A DNA stretch of 64,000 bases, from positions 124,001 to 188,000 of the forward strand of contig NZ_KB851218.1 of NCBI RefSeq assembly GCF_000368265.1. The letters are read 5' to 3'. Below are positions 7,877 to 18,349 of the stretch, piece by piece. The translations under genes and the position numbers were made by a program. Origin of the DNA: Acinetobacter brisouisimilis (GTDB taxonomy: Bacteria; Pseudomonadota; Gammaproteobacteria; Pseudomonadales; Moraxellaceae). The notes beneath the pieces were generated by a model that ran no database searches, was not told where the DNA came from, and saw nothing but the letters and a program-made list of their open reading frames with translations. The stretch's first letter is position 1; every line of letters starts with the position of its first letter.

Positions 7877-10800
7877 TTATGCACTTTTTTGTACCCTGTT
7901 CTGGACATGCGTATAACCCAAAATGGCATCTAGCCTTAAAATAAACTCAGGTTCTGGTCGCCAGTAATAACTGCCAAATCCAGCCTGTGCCGACATGCCA
8001 CGCAAATACAAATAACTCGCTCCACCCAGATGCTGCTCAATCGCATAATTTTCCAAGCGAGTTTTCAAATAACGGTGTAAAGCCACCAGATAAATACTGG
8101 CCTGTAGCCAATAGCTGCTTTGTGACATATTTTGCTGAATGCCAAGCACACTATAATCTTGCAGGCTATCGCCCAAATAATTGCTTTTATAGTCGGCAAT
8201 ATAAAAGCGCCCCTGATGCTCATACACCAAATCAATCGCACCATTTAAATAACGTGCAGACTCGGCAGGATTAAACTCAGGCATGTATAACCCATATTCT
8301 TTAAAGAGTGCATGTAGACGTTGCACTGCAAAGACTTGATCAGACAACGCCATAAAAAATGGAAACTCCGCCAAGTGCTGTGCAGGCTCAAGCTGCTGCA
8401 AACAAAAATCACCATGAATGGGCGTTGCTAAAATCTGAGTTAACCATTGTTGAATTTCGGTAACCGCGCAGTCTTCAAGTGTCGTCTCAACATGCAAATC
8501 ACTGCGCTGTTGATAGCGCTCCAATAACTGTTGCCATAAGTAAATATCATCATTTTTAAAACGACGGCGAATTTCATAATGCCAGCTATCATTTTGCTGA
8601 AAATCCAGATGTTCAAAAATTCCATGCAAGAAATTCCCTGCATGTGTACCTTGTGGAAACTGGCGCTGAATCCACGGCAATTTGTCTCTCTCTTGTGAAA
8701 GCTGAGTCATTGGCATAAGTGGCTGCCATTCATCCTCTGCAGCTTGTTGTTCACCGCTATATTCTACCAGTAAGTCTTTGGCTTGCTGTCTGGACAGATG
8801 CTGCGCCAACCCTGTAAAACTGGTTCGTACGCGCGGATAAAAGCGCTTTTGCGGCAATGGCAATGCCTGTAGTTCCATAACCGTTTCAGGTACAGCAGAA
8901 AAAATTGGTTTCGGACATTCGGTTAAAAAAACCGCTTCACCACTGGCAGGATGCTGAAACTCTTGCACCTGATTTTTCCAAAATGCCAAGCCTGTAGTGG
9001 ATGTGCCTTTATGATCTTGTAACACGGCATAGACTCGATAACTGGCACGGGTCAGCGCCACATACCAAAGGCGATGCTGCTCGGCTTCAAGACGCAGTTG
9101 ATGCTGATCCAAATCGGCCTGCGGGATATTGTCCCGATCATGAATCGCAATCACACGCTGTGCTTCAAGCTGCTGAGTTTGTGGGTTGAGCTGTTCTACC
9201 GTCGAAAAATTCAGTTGTTTGTTGGGTTCACTGTGTTTGCCATCGGCATTTAGTAAAAATACGATTTTAAACTCCAGCCCTTTAGACTGGTGAATGGTCA
9301 TGAGTTGCACACCCGCAGCAGTAGAGAGCTTGCGTTCCAGTTCCCATTCCCGATCACTGGGTTTTTGCACCTGCATCATATACCAGTGATACAGGTTTTG
9401 TGCCCCCTGATACTGGCCACTGTGTTGACTGAGCAATTCAGTCAGATGGCGTAAATTGACCACTACCCGTTCATTGTCACGGCTCTGGCTCGCTACCACA
9501 GTTTGCCACACCGCAAAACGCTGCAATAAATACTGCCACGCGGTCAAGAAGTTACGTGCAAACCACAGCTCACGCACATGATCAAACTCTAAAATATACT
9601 GGCTCAGACCATCGGCTTGGGCTTGCAAATCGACCAATTGTTTCAGCGTTAAACCAAACAAACGGCTTAGCAATGCACGCTTGAGTTTGGCTTCATCATA
9701 TGGCGCTAAAATTGCCGTCAGGACTGCTGCAACATCTTTGGCAATCTGGCTATCAAAGACACTTCGTTTGGCAGGACGATTGACCCGAATATTCAACCGT
9801 TCCAGTACATGTTGCACCTGATCCAAACCATCATGATTTTTGGACAGCACCGCAATATCATCGGCAATCAGCGCCCGTGAGCCTGAGCTCTCGGCAAAAT
9901 ACAATTGGCCTTGTGCCGACTGGTTCAGCAACTGTCGAATTTGCCATGCCACCTGTTCATGGGGAGGCTGTTTTTCAGGAATGTTCAACCAACGTAACGG
10001 CTGCGGGTTTTCCTGTGCCTGATCAATCAAGGCAGGATGAGGACGACGCCCTGCCTGCACGGGGTAATAGATGACCTGCTCACCAAAATCGGGCTGCCGC
10101 TGGAATAAAGCATCGACTACCTCAACCAAAGGTTGAATCGAGCGTTGATTATGAATCAGTTGATAGAACTTGCCTGCCTTTTGCTGTACATCCTGATGCG
10201 CTTTAATAAAGGTCAGCATGTCACCGCCACGAAAGCCGTAAATGGCCTGTTTACGGTCACCAACCATAATCATGCAGCTTTGACTATAACGCTTAGGATG
10301 CCGCCAGATACTCGCTAGCATATCGTCCTGATCCTGGTTGGTGTCCTGAAACTCATCGACTAAAATAAGCGGATAGCGGTTTTGCACAAAAGCCGCAAAT
10401 TTTTGCCCGTGCTCACCTTGTAGGGCTTCTGCCAGTGTTCGGATTTGCTGGGAAAAAGTGGTTTCACCATGTTGCTGCAACAGCTGCGGCAAACGCTTTT
10501 TCACTTCCTGACAGAGATAGAATTGCAAAGAAGTATTAAATTGATTTAAATCCTTTTGAATCTTAAGTTTCGTTTCTAAAATATTTTTTAACGACACAAT
10601 CATAGGATGCTGATAAAAAGAATCCTGAATATGTTGATCGCATTTATTAAAAATACTGGTTCGAGGTTTCCCTTTTGAATCTAAAAATAAAACCTCGATG
10701 TCTTTCAATACGCGTTGATTAAAATATACGTGAGCACCTTGTTCTCGAATCTGTTGAATAATTCGAGGCAAACCTGTAGTAAAAATGCCATGGAAACGAT

Positions 10801-11611
10801 CGCTTCCAAAAGCTTTCTTATTGATAAATTTATAATATGCGCCATCGAGTAAATAGTAATCTTGCAATTCTTCCCAATGTTGCGATGGCGTAGATACAAA
10901 TTGATTTAAAGCGGATTCAAATTCAACAACACTGAAAGTAGGCACATCAACGCTTTTAAACTGGGCATTACTAAAATTCAGGCTTTTTTCAACCACATCG
11001 ACATAACTGTCAACCCGCCCAAGCTCACCGCTGATATATAACCAGTCAATCAATTGCTGAGGCTGTGCCTGAATCCATTCGCGTAAAATGTCATGCACCA
11101 ATTGCCGCGTGTATTGCTTGGCTTGATCGGTAATTTCGGCATGTTCAATTTTGCCACTTTCAAATGCAAACTCACGTAATAGCTTTTGGCTAAAACTGTC
11201 GAGCGTTCCGACAAATAACTCATCCAGCTGATCGATGATCAGTTTGAGGCGTTCACAAGCATAGCCGACCTGATGGGCAAACTGGCCGAGAATCTTGGCT
11301 TGTAAAGGATCGCTACACTGCTGTGCAAATGCCAGATTTTCTTCAGGCGTCGCACTACGCCGAGCATCAAAAAAACGCTGGCTTTCTTGTAAGCGTTTAC
11401 GAATCCGAGTTTTTAACTCTGCCGCCGCCGCACGGGTAAAAGTGGTGGCAATCACCTGACGCGGCAGGTATTGTTCCAGTAAAATCCGCACCATCAGGCT
11501 TGATAAAGTAAAGGTCTTACCCGAACCTGCGGAGGCTTCAATCCAGTGTAAACCGCTAAAATCAATGTCATGAATCGGGGTGGTTGAAATACAGGTTTTA
11601 TTCTTATTCAT
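7877..11611 (-). CDS. recB: exodeoxyribonuclease V beta chain (RecB helicase-nuclease)
   Basis: A 1244-residue UvrD-like 3'-5' helicase with a C-terminal nuclease, the catalytic centre of RecBCD. Walker A is ASAGSGKT at 26-33, Walker B lies in LILVDEFQDTNQ (about 414), and the helicase motif TIHQSKGLEF is near 770. The nuclease signature is GAIDLVYEHQGRFYIADYKS (about 1140), with the metal-binding Asp and the DYK triad. It is somewhat longer than E. coli RecB (1180). Its start codon shares one base with the recC stop (TAATG), so the two are translationally coupled. All key residues are present, so the enzyme should be active. Confidence 0.96.
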   Translation of the reverse strand: MNKNKTCISTTPIHDIDFSGLHWIEASAGSGKTFTLSSLMVRILLEQYLPRQVIATTFTRAAAAELKTRIRKRLQESQRFFDARRSATPEENLAFAQQCSDPLQAKILGQFAHQVGYACERLKLIIDQLDELFVGTLDSFSQKLLREFAFESGKIEHAEITDQAKQYTRQLVHDILREWIQAQPQQLIDWLYISGELGRVDSYVDVVEKSLNFSNAQFKSVDVPTFSVVEFESALNQFVSTPSQHWEELQDYYLLDGAYYKFINKKAFGSDRFHGIFTTGLPRIIQQIREQGAHVYFNQRVLKDIEVLFLDSKGKPRTSIFNKCDQHIQDSFYQHPMIVSLKNILETKLKIQKDLNQFNTSLQFYLCQEVKKRLPQLLQQHGETTFSQQIRTLAEALQGEHGQKFAAFVQNRYPLILVDEFQDTNQDQDDMLASIWRHPKRYSQSCMIMVGDRKQAIYGFRGGDMLTFIKAHQDVQQKAGKFYQLIHNQRSIQPLVEVVDALFQRQPDFGEQVIYYPVQAGRRPHPALIDQAQENPQPLRWLNIPEKQPPHEQVAWQIRQLLNQSAQGQLYFAESSGSRALIADDIAVLSKNHDGLDQVQHVLERLNIRVNRPAKRSVFDSQIAKDVAAVLTAILAPYDEAKLKRALLSRLFGLTLKQLVDLQAQADGLSQYILEFDHVRELWFARNFLTAWQYLLQRFAVWQTVVASQSRDNERVVVNLRHLTELLSQHSGQYQGAQNLYHWYMMQVQKPSDREWELERKLSTAAGVQLMTIHQSKGLEFKIVFLLNADGKHSEPNKQLNFSTVEQLNPQTQQLEAQRVIAIHDRDNIPQADLDQHQLRLEAEQHRLWYVALTRASYRVYAVLQDHKGTSTTGLAFWKNQVQEFQHPASGEAVFLTECPKPIFSAVPETVMELQALPLPQKRFYPRVRTSFTGLAQHLSRQQAKDLLVEYSGEQQAAEDEWQPLMPMTQLSQERDKLPWIQRQFPQGTHAGNFLHGIFEHLDFQQNDSWHYEIRRRFKNDDIYLWQQLLERYQQRSDLHVETTLEDCAVTEIQQWLTQILATPIHGDFCLQQLEPAQHLAEFPFFMALSDQVFAVQRLHALFKEYGLYMPEFNPAESARYLNGAIDLVYEHQGRFYIADYKSNYLGDSLQDYSVLGIQQNMSQSSYWLQASIYLVALHRYLKTRLENYAIEQHLGGASYLYLRGMSAQAGFGSYYWRPEPEFILRLDAILGYTHVQNRVQKSA

Positions 11612-14600
11612 TAGGCATGTTCTACTGCACGTTGGTACTGATAAATAGGCGCATACAGACGATAGGCAAAACGCTGACAGGCATCTTGTAGCAACAGGTC
11701 AGCATCTTGTTCCTGCAAAATAAACTGCCAGTCGTCGTGATACTGAGTGGAACGATCTTCATGAATTGAAAAGAGACTGTTAAAGTTTCCGCCACCTTGC
11801 CACTGTTTTAACAGATTTTTTTCAGGTTCAACGATGTGCATATTGCCCTGTTCATCGGCTTGCCATTCTAAAGTTTTACCCGTTTCGAGCGGTTTCAATA
11901 ACAATGCCGCAGGCAACACCAAGGGTGAAGTTTGCCCATAATCCCATGCCTTCAGCCATTCATCCAAATAAGCTTTTGCCTGTACTGAACTCAGCCCTTC
12001 ACAAATCAGGGTACTGTTGCTAAATACCACTATACGTTTTAGCTGCTTACCTTGTTCTCCGAGGTTTAAATACGTCAGCCACAACAAATATTCCAGCCAT
12101 GTTTTGGCACGGCGTTCAGCGCGGGCACTGGATGGGTTCAGGCTCGCCCAATCCTGCTGTGGCTGTTTAGGAATCACAATCCGCATATGTAACTTGTCGC
12201 GCAGATGTAAAGTCTGCCCCGTGGTTTCAGTCGGTGCAGCAGCATATTGTTGTAACTGGGTCAAAAGTTGTTGATGTTCCAACTGACCGAGCTGCCATGC
12301 GCTGTGCTGAGTTTTACCGACAGGCAAACGGTCTTGCAACAGCTCGGTACTTGCGGCATCCTGCTGCTGTAAAAACTCGCGCAAGCTATAACGCCCCAAA
12401 CCATCGAGTAACAATGGCTCAACTTCATCGGGTAAATCCTGCATACACAGATTTTCAACTCCAAGTGTTTTTAAATACAGCTGGGCTGGAAAGACCATGT
12501 CATTCAGCCACTGTTGGCTGCTGAGCATAATCACATCGGTTTCAGGCACCGTATAAGTTTGATTACTCCACGGCTGACGTTGCCCTGTCGCTTGCTGAAT
12601 TTGCTGAGCTACAGTAAACCACTGGTCTTGATAGCGCAGATATTCTGCTGTAAAACCTTTCAAGTCAAAAGGCTGTAACGGGTGTACCCGATATAAACTC
12701 AGCATCTGCTGCGGAATCTCCAGACCTGCATACTCTACAGTTGCATCAATCTCGGCATCGGGCTGCTCGGATGCCACAATGTAGCCAATATGATCCAGTA
12801 GCTCTTGCAAAACACTGGATGGCTGGCGCACTTCACCATCGCTAATATCAAAACCATTATAAAATAGCCAGAGTTGCTCTTTGGCCAGTAGCAGCGCATC
12901 TAAAAATGCGCCCTGATCATCTTCCAGACGCGAACGATCCCCTAACTGTGGTCGTAAACTTTGCATCAAATCAAATGGGGTATGCGTTTGTCGGTTTGGG
13001 AATTTCCCACTGTCCAGATTCAGCATGACCACCAAACGATACGGTAACGGACGAATCTGCCCAATTTGACTAAAAGTAATCTGTCCGCTCGGTTCAGCCT
13101 GATCGAACTGGCTGTCGAGCTGCTGCTGAATTTCTTGCAAAACCACGCCCAGTGGCAGGCTAAAATCCTGTAATGCTACCTGTGGTGAATTTTGCTGTTT
13201 TTGATAATGTACCGACAAAGTCAGCATTCGAATGTGTTTACGCACCATGTCATAAGCAGCACCAAGTGCGGTCACACCTGCCTGCTGAAACTCATGGATA
13301 TCTTGCTGGATCTGATACAGCCAGTGTTCAACGGTATGATTTTGCCCCAGTTCATGCAAAATCAGCCAATCACGACGCTGTGCCAAATCTTCATAAATGT
13401 CTATCAGGGTCGCGATTAACTCAAAATCACTCGACAACACTTGCGCATAGCTCAGTGTTCCTTCAAACAGCACATGCTCAGGAATCGCCACTCCAAGTGC
13501 CAAACGGTCTAAGGCAAATTTAAAACTAAAACGATAATCCCGATCTTCTGGACCAAGCTGGCGCGCCAGATGGGCTTCGTCCAACCCGCGCTTAAAACCA
13601 GCCTGAATCAACAACTGCAACGCCCGCTGGGTTTGTGAGGTATCTAAAGCATAGCGTTGCTGCGTCGCAGGCAAACTCAACCAGTCGGCAAACTGTTCAA
13701 ACTGGAAACGTCCATGCGGCAATTGAATCCGATAACACACTGCCTGCCATGCCTGACGCATATCCAGCTGCGCTACACCGCCAATTTTGACGGGTAAATA
13801 GGGTGCTTGCTGTGCATTTTCTACCCGTGGTGGCGGTGCAAAGACACTGCGAATATGAGGCTCAAGTGCCTTGATGTCTGGTGTTAACACCAAAATATCA
13901 TCCAGACGGTGCGGTTGTTCAGCCGTGCCCTGTGCCAGCCAGTGCAACAGCTGATCTTTCAAGACTTCAAGCTGACGCAATGCAGAGTGACAAACATGAA
14001 CCTGAATCGACTGATCATCGGGAGAAAGCTCAAATTGATGCTTTTCAGGTTCCATCAGGTACAGCACATCTGACTGGATTTTACCGAGCAAACTCTCGGC
14101 ATAATCTTCATCGAATAAATCGAGCCATTGCCCTTCTTCGCCTGATGACAAATGTGACAACAACGAGAAATGGTCACGTGCCTGCTTGCCAAAACGGGTC
14201 AATAATGGATGACGCGACTCACGCGCTTCGGCATTAAAATTGAGGGTAAATTCATCAAAGAAACGTTGCAGATCGGCATCGGAGGCTTGCGGATGTTTTT
14301 GCAAAAAACGCTGCTTGACCCCAAGGTCATAGCGTTTCTTCCAGTTCGGATCGACACTGTCTGCCCAGTATTCCTGCGAAGGGTTATAGTGCAAAATCAC
14401 CACGTCCAGATACTGCCCCAAGCGCCGTAAAAATTGTAACTGGGTCGGAGGCAAATCCAGCACCGTAAAAATCAGCAATTGCTGCGGCAGGCGTTTCAGC
14501 GCGGCTTTACGCTGCTCTGGGTCATCGAGAATTTCCCAAAAATCGCGGTCGATCTGCTGCATTTGCACAAAGTCAGCATGAAAGACTTCCTGCCACAACC

Positions 14601-15273
14601 AGCGCTGCCATGCTTCAAGCTGCTGTACCTGTTCCAGTTGATACAGCGCAATGCCGTGTTCGTCCGCCTGAAATAACTGCTCAATATCCAGTTCGCGGTT
14701 ATTGCCCCAAGCCTTAAGCCAGTTTTGCGGGCAACCACATGGCTCATGCCAGTGGTGCTGACATTGCCCACGGTAAACCATGTAATGACTAAACACTCGC
14801 GACACCTGCTCGGATACCCAGTACAGCATGTTTTGTTTTTTGAGTTGCTGTTGCAAACCTTGTGTTAAATGCGCTGCACTGTCGTAAATCCGCTGCACAA
14901 TACTATACAGCGGATGCTCGGCAGCAAGGCTGAGTTGCTCGGGTTCAATATGGGGTTTTAACGCTTCATAAATACGCCACTGCATCACCAAACGTGGAAT
15001 ATTGGCTTGGCGTACTTGTTCTTTATTTTCTAGAACTTGTTGATAAGCGTACCATTGAAAGGTCTGAATCCGTTGGTGATACAATTGGTTGGCGCTAATG
15101 CCCTGATACTGAGAAATCTGCTGCTGTAACCATTGCTCCACAGCAGCACTCGGCACCACAAAATGCTGCTGTTGTAACACCTGTAAAGGATGGCTTTCTG
15201 CCTGACTAATTTGGGCTAACAGCGTTTGCAATAACAGTTCTAATCGCTGACTTTGACAAACATGAATACCCAT
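11611..15273 (-). CDS. recC: exodeoxyribonuclease V gamma chain (RecC)
   Basis: A 1220-residue subunit of RecBCD that splits the duplex and recognises Chi, letting RecB nuclease action be modulated. RecC resembles an inactive helicase-nuclease and carries no intact Walker motif, and none is seen here. Recognisable family segments include the N-terminal QWLQQQISQYQGISAN, the middle DDILVLTPDIKALEPHIR and the Q-region IGQIRPLPYRLVVMLNLDSG. It is the first gene of the recC-recB-recD series; the ptrA gene that lies between recC and recB in enterobacteria is absent. Many Gln codons occur, as in its neighbours. Confidence 0.95.
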   Translation of the reverse strand: MGIHVCQSQRLELLLQTLLAQISQAESHPLQVLQQQHFVVPSAAVEQWLQQQISQYQGISANQLYHQRIQTFQWYAYQQVLENKEQVRQANIPRLVMQWRIYEALKPHIEPEQLSLAAEHPLYSIVQRIYDSAAHLTQGLQQQLKKQNMLYWVSEQVSRVFSHYMVYRGQCQHHWHEPCGCPQNWLKAWGNNRELDIEQLFQADEHGIALYQLEQVQQLEAWQRWLWQEVFHADFVQMQQIDRDFWEILDDPEQRKAALKRLPQQLLIFTVLDLPPTQLQFLRRLGQYLDVVILHYNPSQEYWADSVDPNWKKRYDLGVKQRFLQKHPQASDADLQRFFDEFTLNFNAEARESRHPLLTRFGKQARDHFSLLSHLSSGEEGQWLDLFDEDYAESLLGKIQSDVLYLMEPEKHQFELSPDDQSIQVHVCHSALRQLEVLKDQLLHWLAQGTAEQPHRLDDILVLTPDIKALEPHIRSVFAPPPRVENAQQAPYLPVKIGGVAQLDMRQAWQAVCYRIQLPHGRFQFEQFADWLSLPATQQRYALDTSQTQRALQLLIQAGFKRGLDEAHLARQLGPEDRDYRFSFKFALDRLALGVAIPEHVLFEGTLSYAQVLSSDFELIATLIDIYEDLAQRRDWLILHELGQNHTVEHWLYQIQQDIHEFQQAGVTALGAAYDMVRKHIRMLTLSVHYQKQQNSPQVALQDFSLPLGVVLQEIQQQLDSQFDQAEPSGQITFSQIGQIRPLPYRLVVMLNLDSGKFPNRQTHTPFDLMQSLRPQLGDRSRLEDDQGAFLDALLLAKEQLWLFYNGFDISDGEVRQPSSVLQELLDHIGYIVASEQPDAEIDATVEYAGLEIPQQMLSLYRVHPLQPFDLKGFTAEYLRYQDQWFTVAQQIQQATGQRQPWSNQTYTVPETDVIMLSSQQWLNDMVFPAQLYLKTLGVENLCMQDLPDEVEPLLLDGLGRYSLREFLQQQDAASTELLQDRLPVGKTQHSAWQLGQLEHQQLLTQLQQYAAAPTETTGQTLHLRDKLHMRIVIPKQPQQDWASLNPSSARAERRAKTWLEYLLWLTYLNLGEQGKQLKRIVVFSNSTLICEGLSSVQAKAYLDEWLKAWDYGQTSPLVLPAALLLKPLETGKTLEWQADEQGNMHIVEPEKNLLKQWQGGGNFNSLFSIHEDRSTQYHDDWQFILQEQDADLLLQDACQRFAYRLYAPIYQYQRAVEHA

Positions 15274-15353
15274 AAATCACTTTTCTCGCTGTATTTTTGC
15301 AGAATGGATGCAATTTGCACAAATTGACACACAGATTGTACTATTTCTTTAAC

Positions 15354-15395
15354 ATGACTTATGTCATTTTAAAAAACAATACGTTGTGATCACAA
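15354..15395. promoter_or_regulatory. two inverted repeats between recC and the 15441 gene
   Basis: ATGAC-TTAT-GTCAT (15354-15367) and the perfect 12-base palindrome TTGTGATCACAA (15384-15395) lie in the divergent gap. The second contains both CRP-like half-sites TGTGA and TCACA, but overlapped with no 6-base spacer, so it is not a normal CRP site. They could bind a dimeric regulator of either gene. Confidence 0.3.
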
Positions 15396-15440
15396 TGACG
15401 GTATTTCAAGTAAAATAGCACCTCAACAGGTAAAGACTTT

Positions 15441-15950
15441 ATGAAAATTGATCATATTCCCGACTCGATTGACCCCGATTTGAATCTGGAACAGGTACGC
15501 CAAAACTGCTTGGCTTTAGCGAAAAAACGCGCCTATCTGTCTGCGGGAGCTGCGGTCATTCCTGTGCCTTTTTTAGATGTGGTGGTCGATGTCGGTATTT
15601 TGTCGAAACTGATTCCTGAAATTAATGAGAAATTTGGACTCGACCCTGAACACATCAGCGTGTATGACCCGAAAACCCGTGAAATTCACTGGCAGGAACT
15701 GCGCAAACGTGGCGTGCAATTTTCAGGCTTAATGGTGGCACGCACAGGTGTCAAAAAATCATTGAACGGTTTTATTGGCAAAATGGTGACCAAACAGGTC
15801 TCCAAATTTATCCCTTTAGGCGGGCAAATTGTTGCTGCCAGTCTGGGTTATCTGGTCTTTAAAAAAATTGCTTCTGCACATGTTGAAGACTGCTACCAAC
15901 TGGCAAAAGGCATTCAGCTTAAACAAAAAGCCCAACCCGTTGTGAGCTAG
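15441..15950 (+). CDS. small membrane-associated protein, function unknown
   Basis: A 169-residue protein I do not recognise with certainty. It begins with a helical soluble part, then has a hydrophobic segment AGAAVIPVPFLDVVVDVGIL (about 33-52) and a second, Gly/Ala-rich one near the C-terminus (FIPLGGQIVAASLGYLVF, about 130-147). Such paired Gly-rich hydrophobic segments resemble the DUF697/EcsC-type families found in membrane-associated proteins; that link is tentative. It is transcribed away from recC and followed by the convergent pap gene, so it forms a single-gene unit. An ATG with weak upstream AGG spacing marks the start. Confidence 0.7.
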   Translation: MKIDHIPDSIDPDLNLEQVRQNCLALAKKRAYLSAGAAVIPVPFLDVVVDVGILSKLIPEINEKFGLDPEHISVYDPKTREIHWQELRKRGVQFSGLMVARTGVKKSLNGFIGKMVTKQVSKFIPLGGQIVAASLGYLVFKKIASAHVEDCYQLAKGIQLKQKAQPVVS

Positions 15951-15961
15951 CATCAGGCGGA

Positions 15962-17380
15962 TTACTCCGCCTTCAACTGATTTAAAATAGCTTGCATAAT
16001 GTCCAGTCGCGCCTGACGCTTACTGTCGGTAGAAATCACATGCCACGGTGCATAAGCAGTATTGGTCAGATAAAACATATCGGCGGCAGACTCCAGATAG
16101 TCATCCCATTTTGCCCGATTACGCCAGTCATCACTGGTAATTTTAAAGCGTTTGTGTGGTGTTTGTTCACGAATTTTGAAGCGCTGTTCCTGCTCATCCT
16201 TACTAATGGCTAACCAAAATTTAATCACAATGGTCTGAGTATCGACCAGATCTTTTTCAAAGCGGTTAATTTCATCATAAGCACGTTGCCACTCAAAATC
16301 TGCTGTCAGATTTTCAATGCGCTCGACCAGCACTCGACCATACCAAGAACGGTCAAAAATGCTGATTGGGCTAGCATTTTCAAATTTTGTCCAGAAACGC
16401 CACAAATATGGATGATGCCGTTCATAATGCTCAGGTGCAGCGATACAGTGAATGTCGTATTCACGCGGATCGAGATTTTTTACGATTCGGCGTATTGCGC
16501 CCCCCTTACCCGCAGCGTCCATTCCTTCAAACACAATGACCACTTTGCGCTGATTGTAACGCAAGCGATCTGCAACCTTACGCGAGAGTTTTTTAAGCTG
16601 TGCCTTATAGTCTTTTTTGCTGATTTCAGGATGTGTAATTGCAAATAAATTTTGTGGAATTGGGGCTTGTGGCCATTGATTTGCGACTAGACCCGTATGC
16701 CTGGGCAAGTCTTTCAATGCTAGCAATAAATGCTGGGAAAATTCACGGTTGCGCTGACGCTTGTCTTCGCAGTCCAGTACAATCCAGTCCTCGCTATAGC
16801 GCTCACGTAAACGCTGGATGTTGTCATACTGTTTTTTATTGCGCCAGTCCAGACCATGCAATTTATGCCATTTCTCCTCGGAAGGATTCATATTGTCCAG
16901 ACGTTTTTGCAAAGATTTCCACGACAAGTCGAACCAGAATTTGATGACATCGACCTGATTGTTTTTTAGATCTTGCTCAAACTTGCGCATTTGCTGGATG
17001 TAAGCATCGAACATGGTGTCATCCAAAGGCTTGGACACATGCATGGCGGTATTGAGTAAGTCATTGTACCAGTTACTAAACAGTACCACGATCTGACCCT
17101 CGGCAGGAATGACTTGGGCATATGGCTGCCAAAAGGGTTGTTTACTGCTGAAAAAATGCGGCGGCTCGGCATAGACATGTAAATAACGTGGATCGACCCA
17201 TTCGCGCAGTTGCTTGACTGCCTCACCTTTACCTGCCAGTTCAATACCACTCATAATCACCAGAACGCTTTTACCGTGATCACTCCCTCGGCTATTTCGC
17301 AGTCGGTATTGGGCTTCAATGAGGTCAAAGGAAAGTTGATGGTCATGTTTTATTTTTTCTGGTTTTACACTTTGATCCAT
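15962..17380 (-). CDS. pap: polyphosphate:AMP phosphotransferase (two-domain PPK2)
   Basis: About 472 residues with two tandem PPK2 domains, matching the class II PPK2 enzyme first characterised from Acinetobacter johnsonii (about 475 residues), which moves phosphate from polyphosphate to AMP to give ADP. The second domain carries the complete P-loop GMDAAGKGG (about 286-294), the lid region PREYDIHCIAAPEHYERHH and FDRSWYGRVLVERIE. The first has a weaker P-loop, GIELAGKG (about 45-52), as is usual for the inactive N-terminal copy. I chose the ATG at 17380 (MDQSVKP), which has AGGT upstream, over a TTG 24 bases earlier. The role is recovering energy from stored polyphosphate. Confidence 0.93.
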   Translation of the reverse strand: MDQSVKPEKIKHDHQLSFDLIEAQYRLRNSRGSDHGKSVLVIMSGIELAGKGEAVKQLREWVDPRYLHVYAEPPHFFSSKQPFWQPYAQVIPAEGQIVVLFSNWYNDLLNTAMHVSKPLDDTMFDAYIQQMRKFEQDLKNNQVDVIKFWFDLSWKSLQKRLDNMNPSEEKWHKLHGLDWRNKKQYDNIQRLRERYSEDWIVLDCEDKRQRNREFSQHLLLALKDLPRHTGLVANQWPQAPIPQNLFAITHPEISKKDYKAQLKKLSRKVADRLRYNQRKVVIVFEGMDAAGKGGAIRRIVKNLDPREYDIHCIAAPEHYERHHPYLWRFWTKFENASPISIFDRSWYGRVLVERIENLTADFEWQRAYDEINRFEKDLVDTQTIVIKFWLAISKDEQEQRFKIREQTPHKRFKITSDDWRNRAKWDDYLESAADMFYLTNTAYAPWHVISTDSKRQARLDIMQAILNQLKAE

Positions 17381-17470
17381 ACTGAGTGACCTATGCTTAT
17401 TCAATTCTTATATCTGGCATGATACTACACTCAGCTCAGGCATATACCATCCGCTCCCACCAAAAAACAA

Positions 17471-17490
17471 AAGGCAGGAATCCCTGCCTT
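17471..17490 (-). terminator. intrinsic terminator of the ssu operon
   Basis: Perfect 8-bp stem AAGGCAGG/CCTGCCTT with a 4-base loop, followed on the minus strand by TTTGTTTTTT. It lies 60 bases after ssuB. Confidence 0.85.
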
Positions 17491-17550
17491 GTTTCTGTAT
17501 TGTTTTCAACATTTTAATTATCTCGACAAGCAAGATTCGTGGTGTCAGGT

Positions 17551-18339
17551 TTAGGTGGCTAAAACTGCTTGTAGCACCTGTTGTTCAAGTTCAGCAAAGC
17601 CAATACCTTTTTGACGCGGGCGTGGCAGATTGACTTTAAACTGCTGCGCAATATGCCCTTTATCCAGCAAAATAATACGGTCTGCCAGTTGCACTGCCTC
17701 ACTGACATCGTGCGTCACCAATATGGCGGTAAAGCCCTGCTCACGCCATAACTTTTCAATCAGATTTTGCATGTCCAAACGGGTCAAGGCATCCAGTGCG
17801 CCAAGCGGTTCATCCAATAATAGAATCCGTGGGCGATGCGCCAAGGCACGTGCCAATGCTGAACGCTGGCGTTGTCCACCCGAAAGCTGACTTGGCCACA
17901 ATTTGGCTTTTTCTTTTAAACCGACTTTTTCCAGTAAGGCTATCGCCTGTTCAGACTGTTGCTTGGGCAAACCGAGTTTGACATTGTCCTCAATGCTCTT
18001 CCATGGTAGCAAACGCGGGTCTTGGAACATCACCCGAATATCATCTGGCTGAATCGAGGCACTGTGTGCAGGCGCAGTAAAATCGATTTGCCCCTGACTG
18101 GCTTGCTCCAGACCTGCAACCAGACGTAACAAGGTACTTTTACCACAACCACTGCGCCCGACAATCGCTAGAAACTCGCCTGCCTGAATATTCAGATCAA
18201 GGTTTTCCAGTACCGTGACACTGCCATAATATTTGTTGAGTTGCTGAATATGAATTTCAGCGCCTGTGGTCGGGGCAACTTTATACTTGGGCGAGATGAC
18301 TAGCTCATCCGCGTAATCCGCAATACTTAAATCAGTCAT
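17551..18339 (-). CDS. ssuB: sulfonate ABC transporter ATPase
   Basis: A 262-residue ATP-binding subunit that powers alkanesulfonate import. Walker A is GRSGCGKST at 61-69, the signature LSGGQ is at 152-156, and Walker B is RILLLDEP at 171-178, all intact. The open frame extends upstream into ssuC, but the ATG at 18339 ([10 protein letters not shown]) has a strong GAGGAG ribosome site and starts 10 bases after the ssuC stop, so I use it. It is the last gene of a five-gene operon for sulfur from organosulfonates, normally expressed when sulfate and cysteine are scarce. Confidence 0.94.
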   Translation of the reverse strand: MTDLSIADYADELVISPKYKVAPTTGAEIHIQQLNKYYGSVTVLENLDLNIQAGEFLAIVGRSGCGKSTLLRLVAGLEQASQGQIDFTAPAHSASIQPDDIRVMFQDPRLLPWKSIEDNVKLGLPKQQSEQAIALLEKVGLKEKAKLWPSQLSGGQRQRSALARALAHRPRILLLDEPLGALDALTRLDMQNLIEKLWREQGFTAILVTHDVSEAVQLADRIILLDKGHIAQQFKVNLPRPRQKGIGFAELEQQVLQAVLAT

Positions 18340-18349
18340 GATGCTCTCC

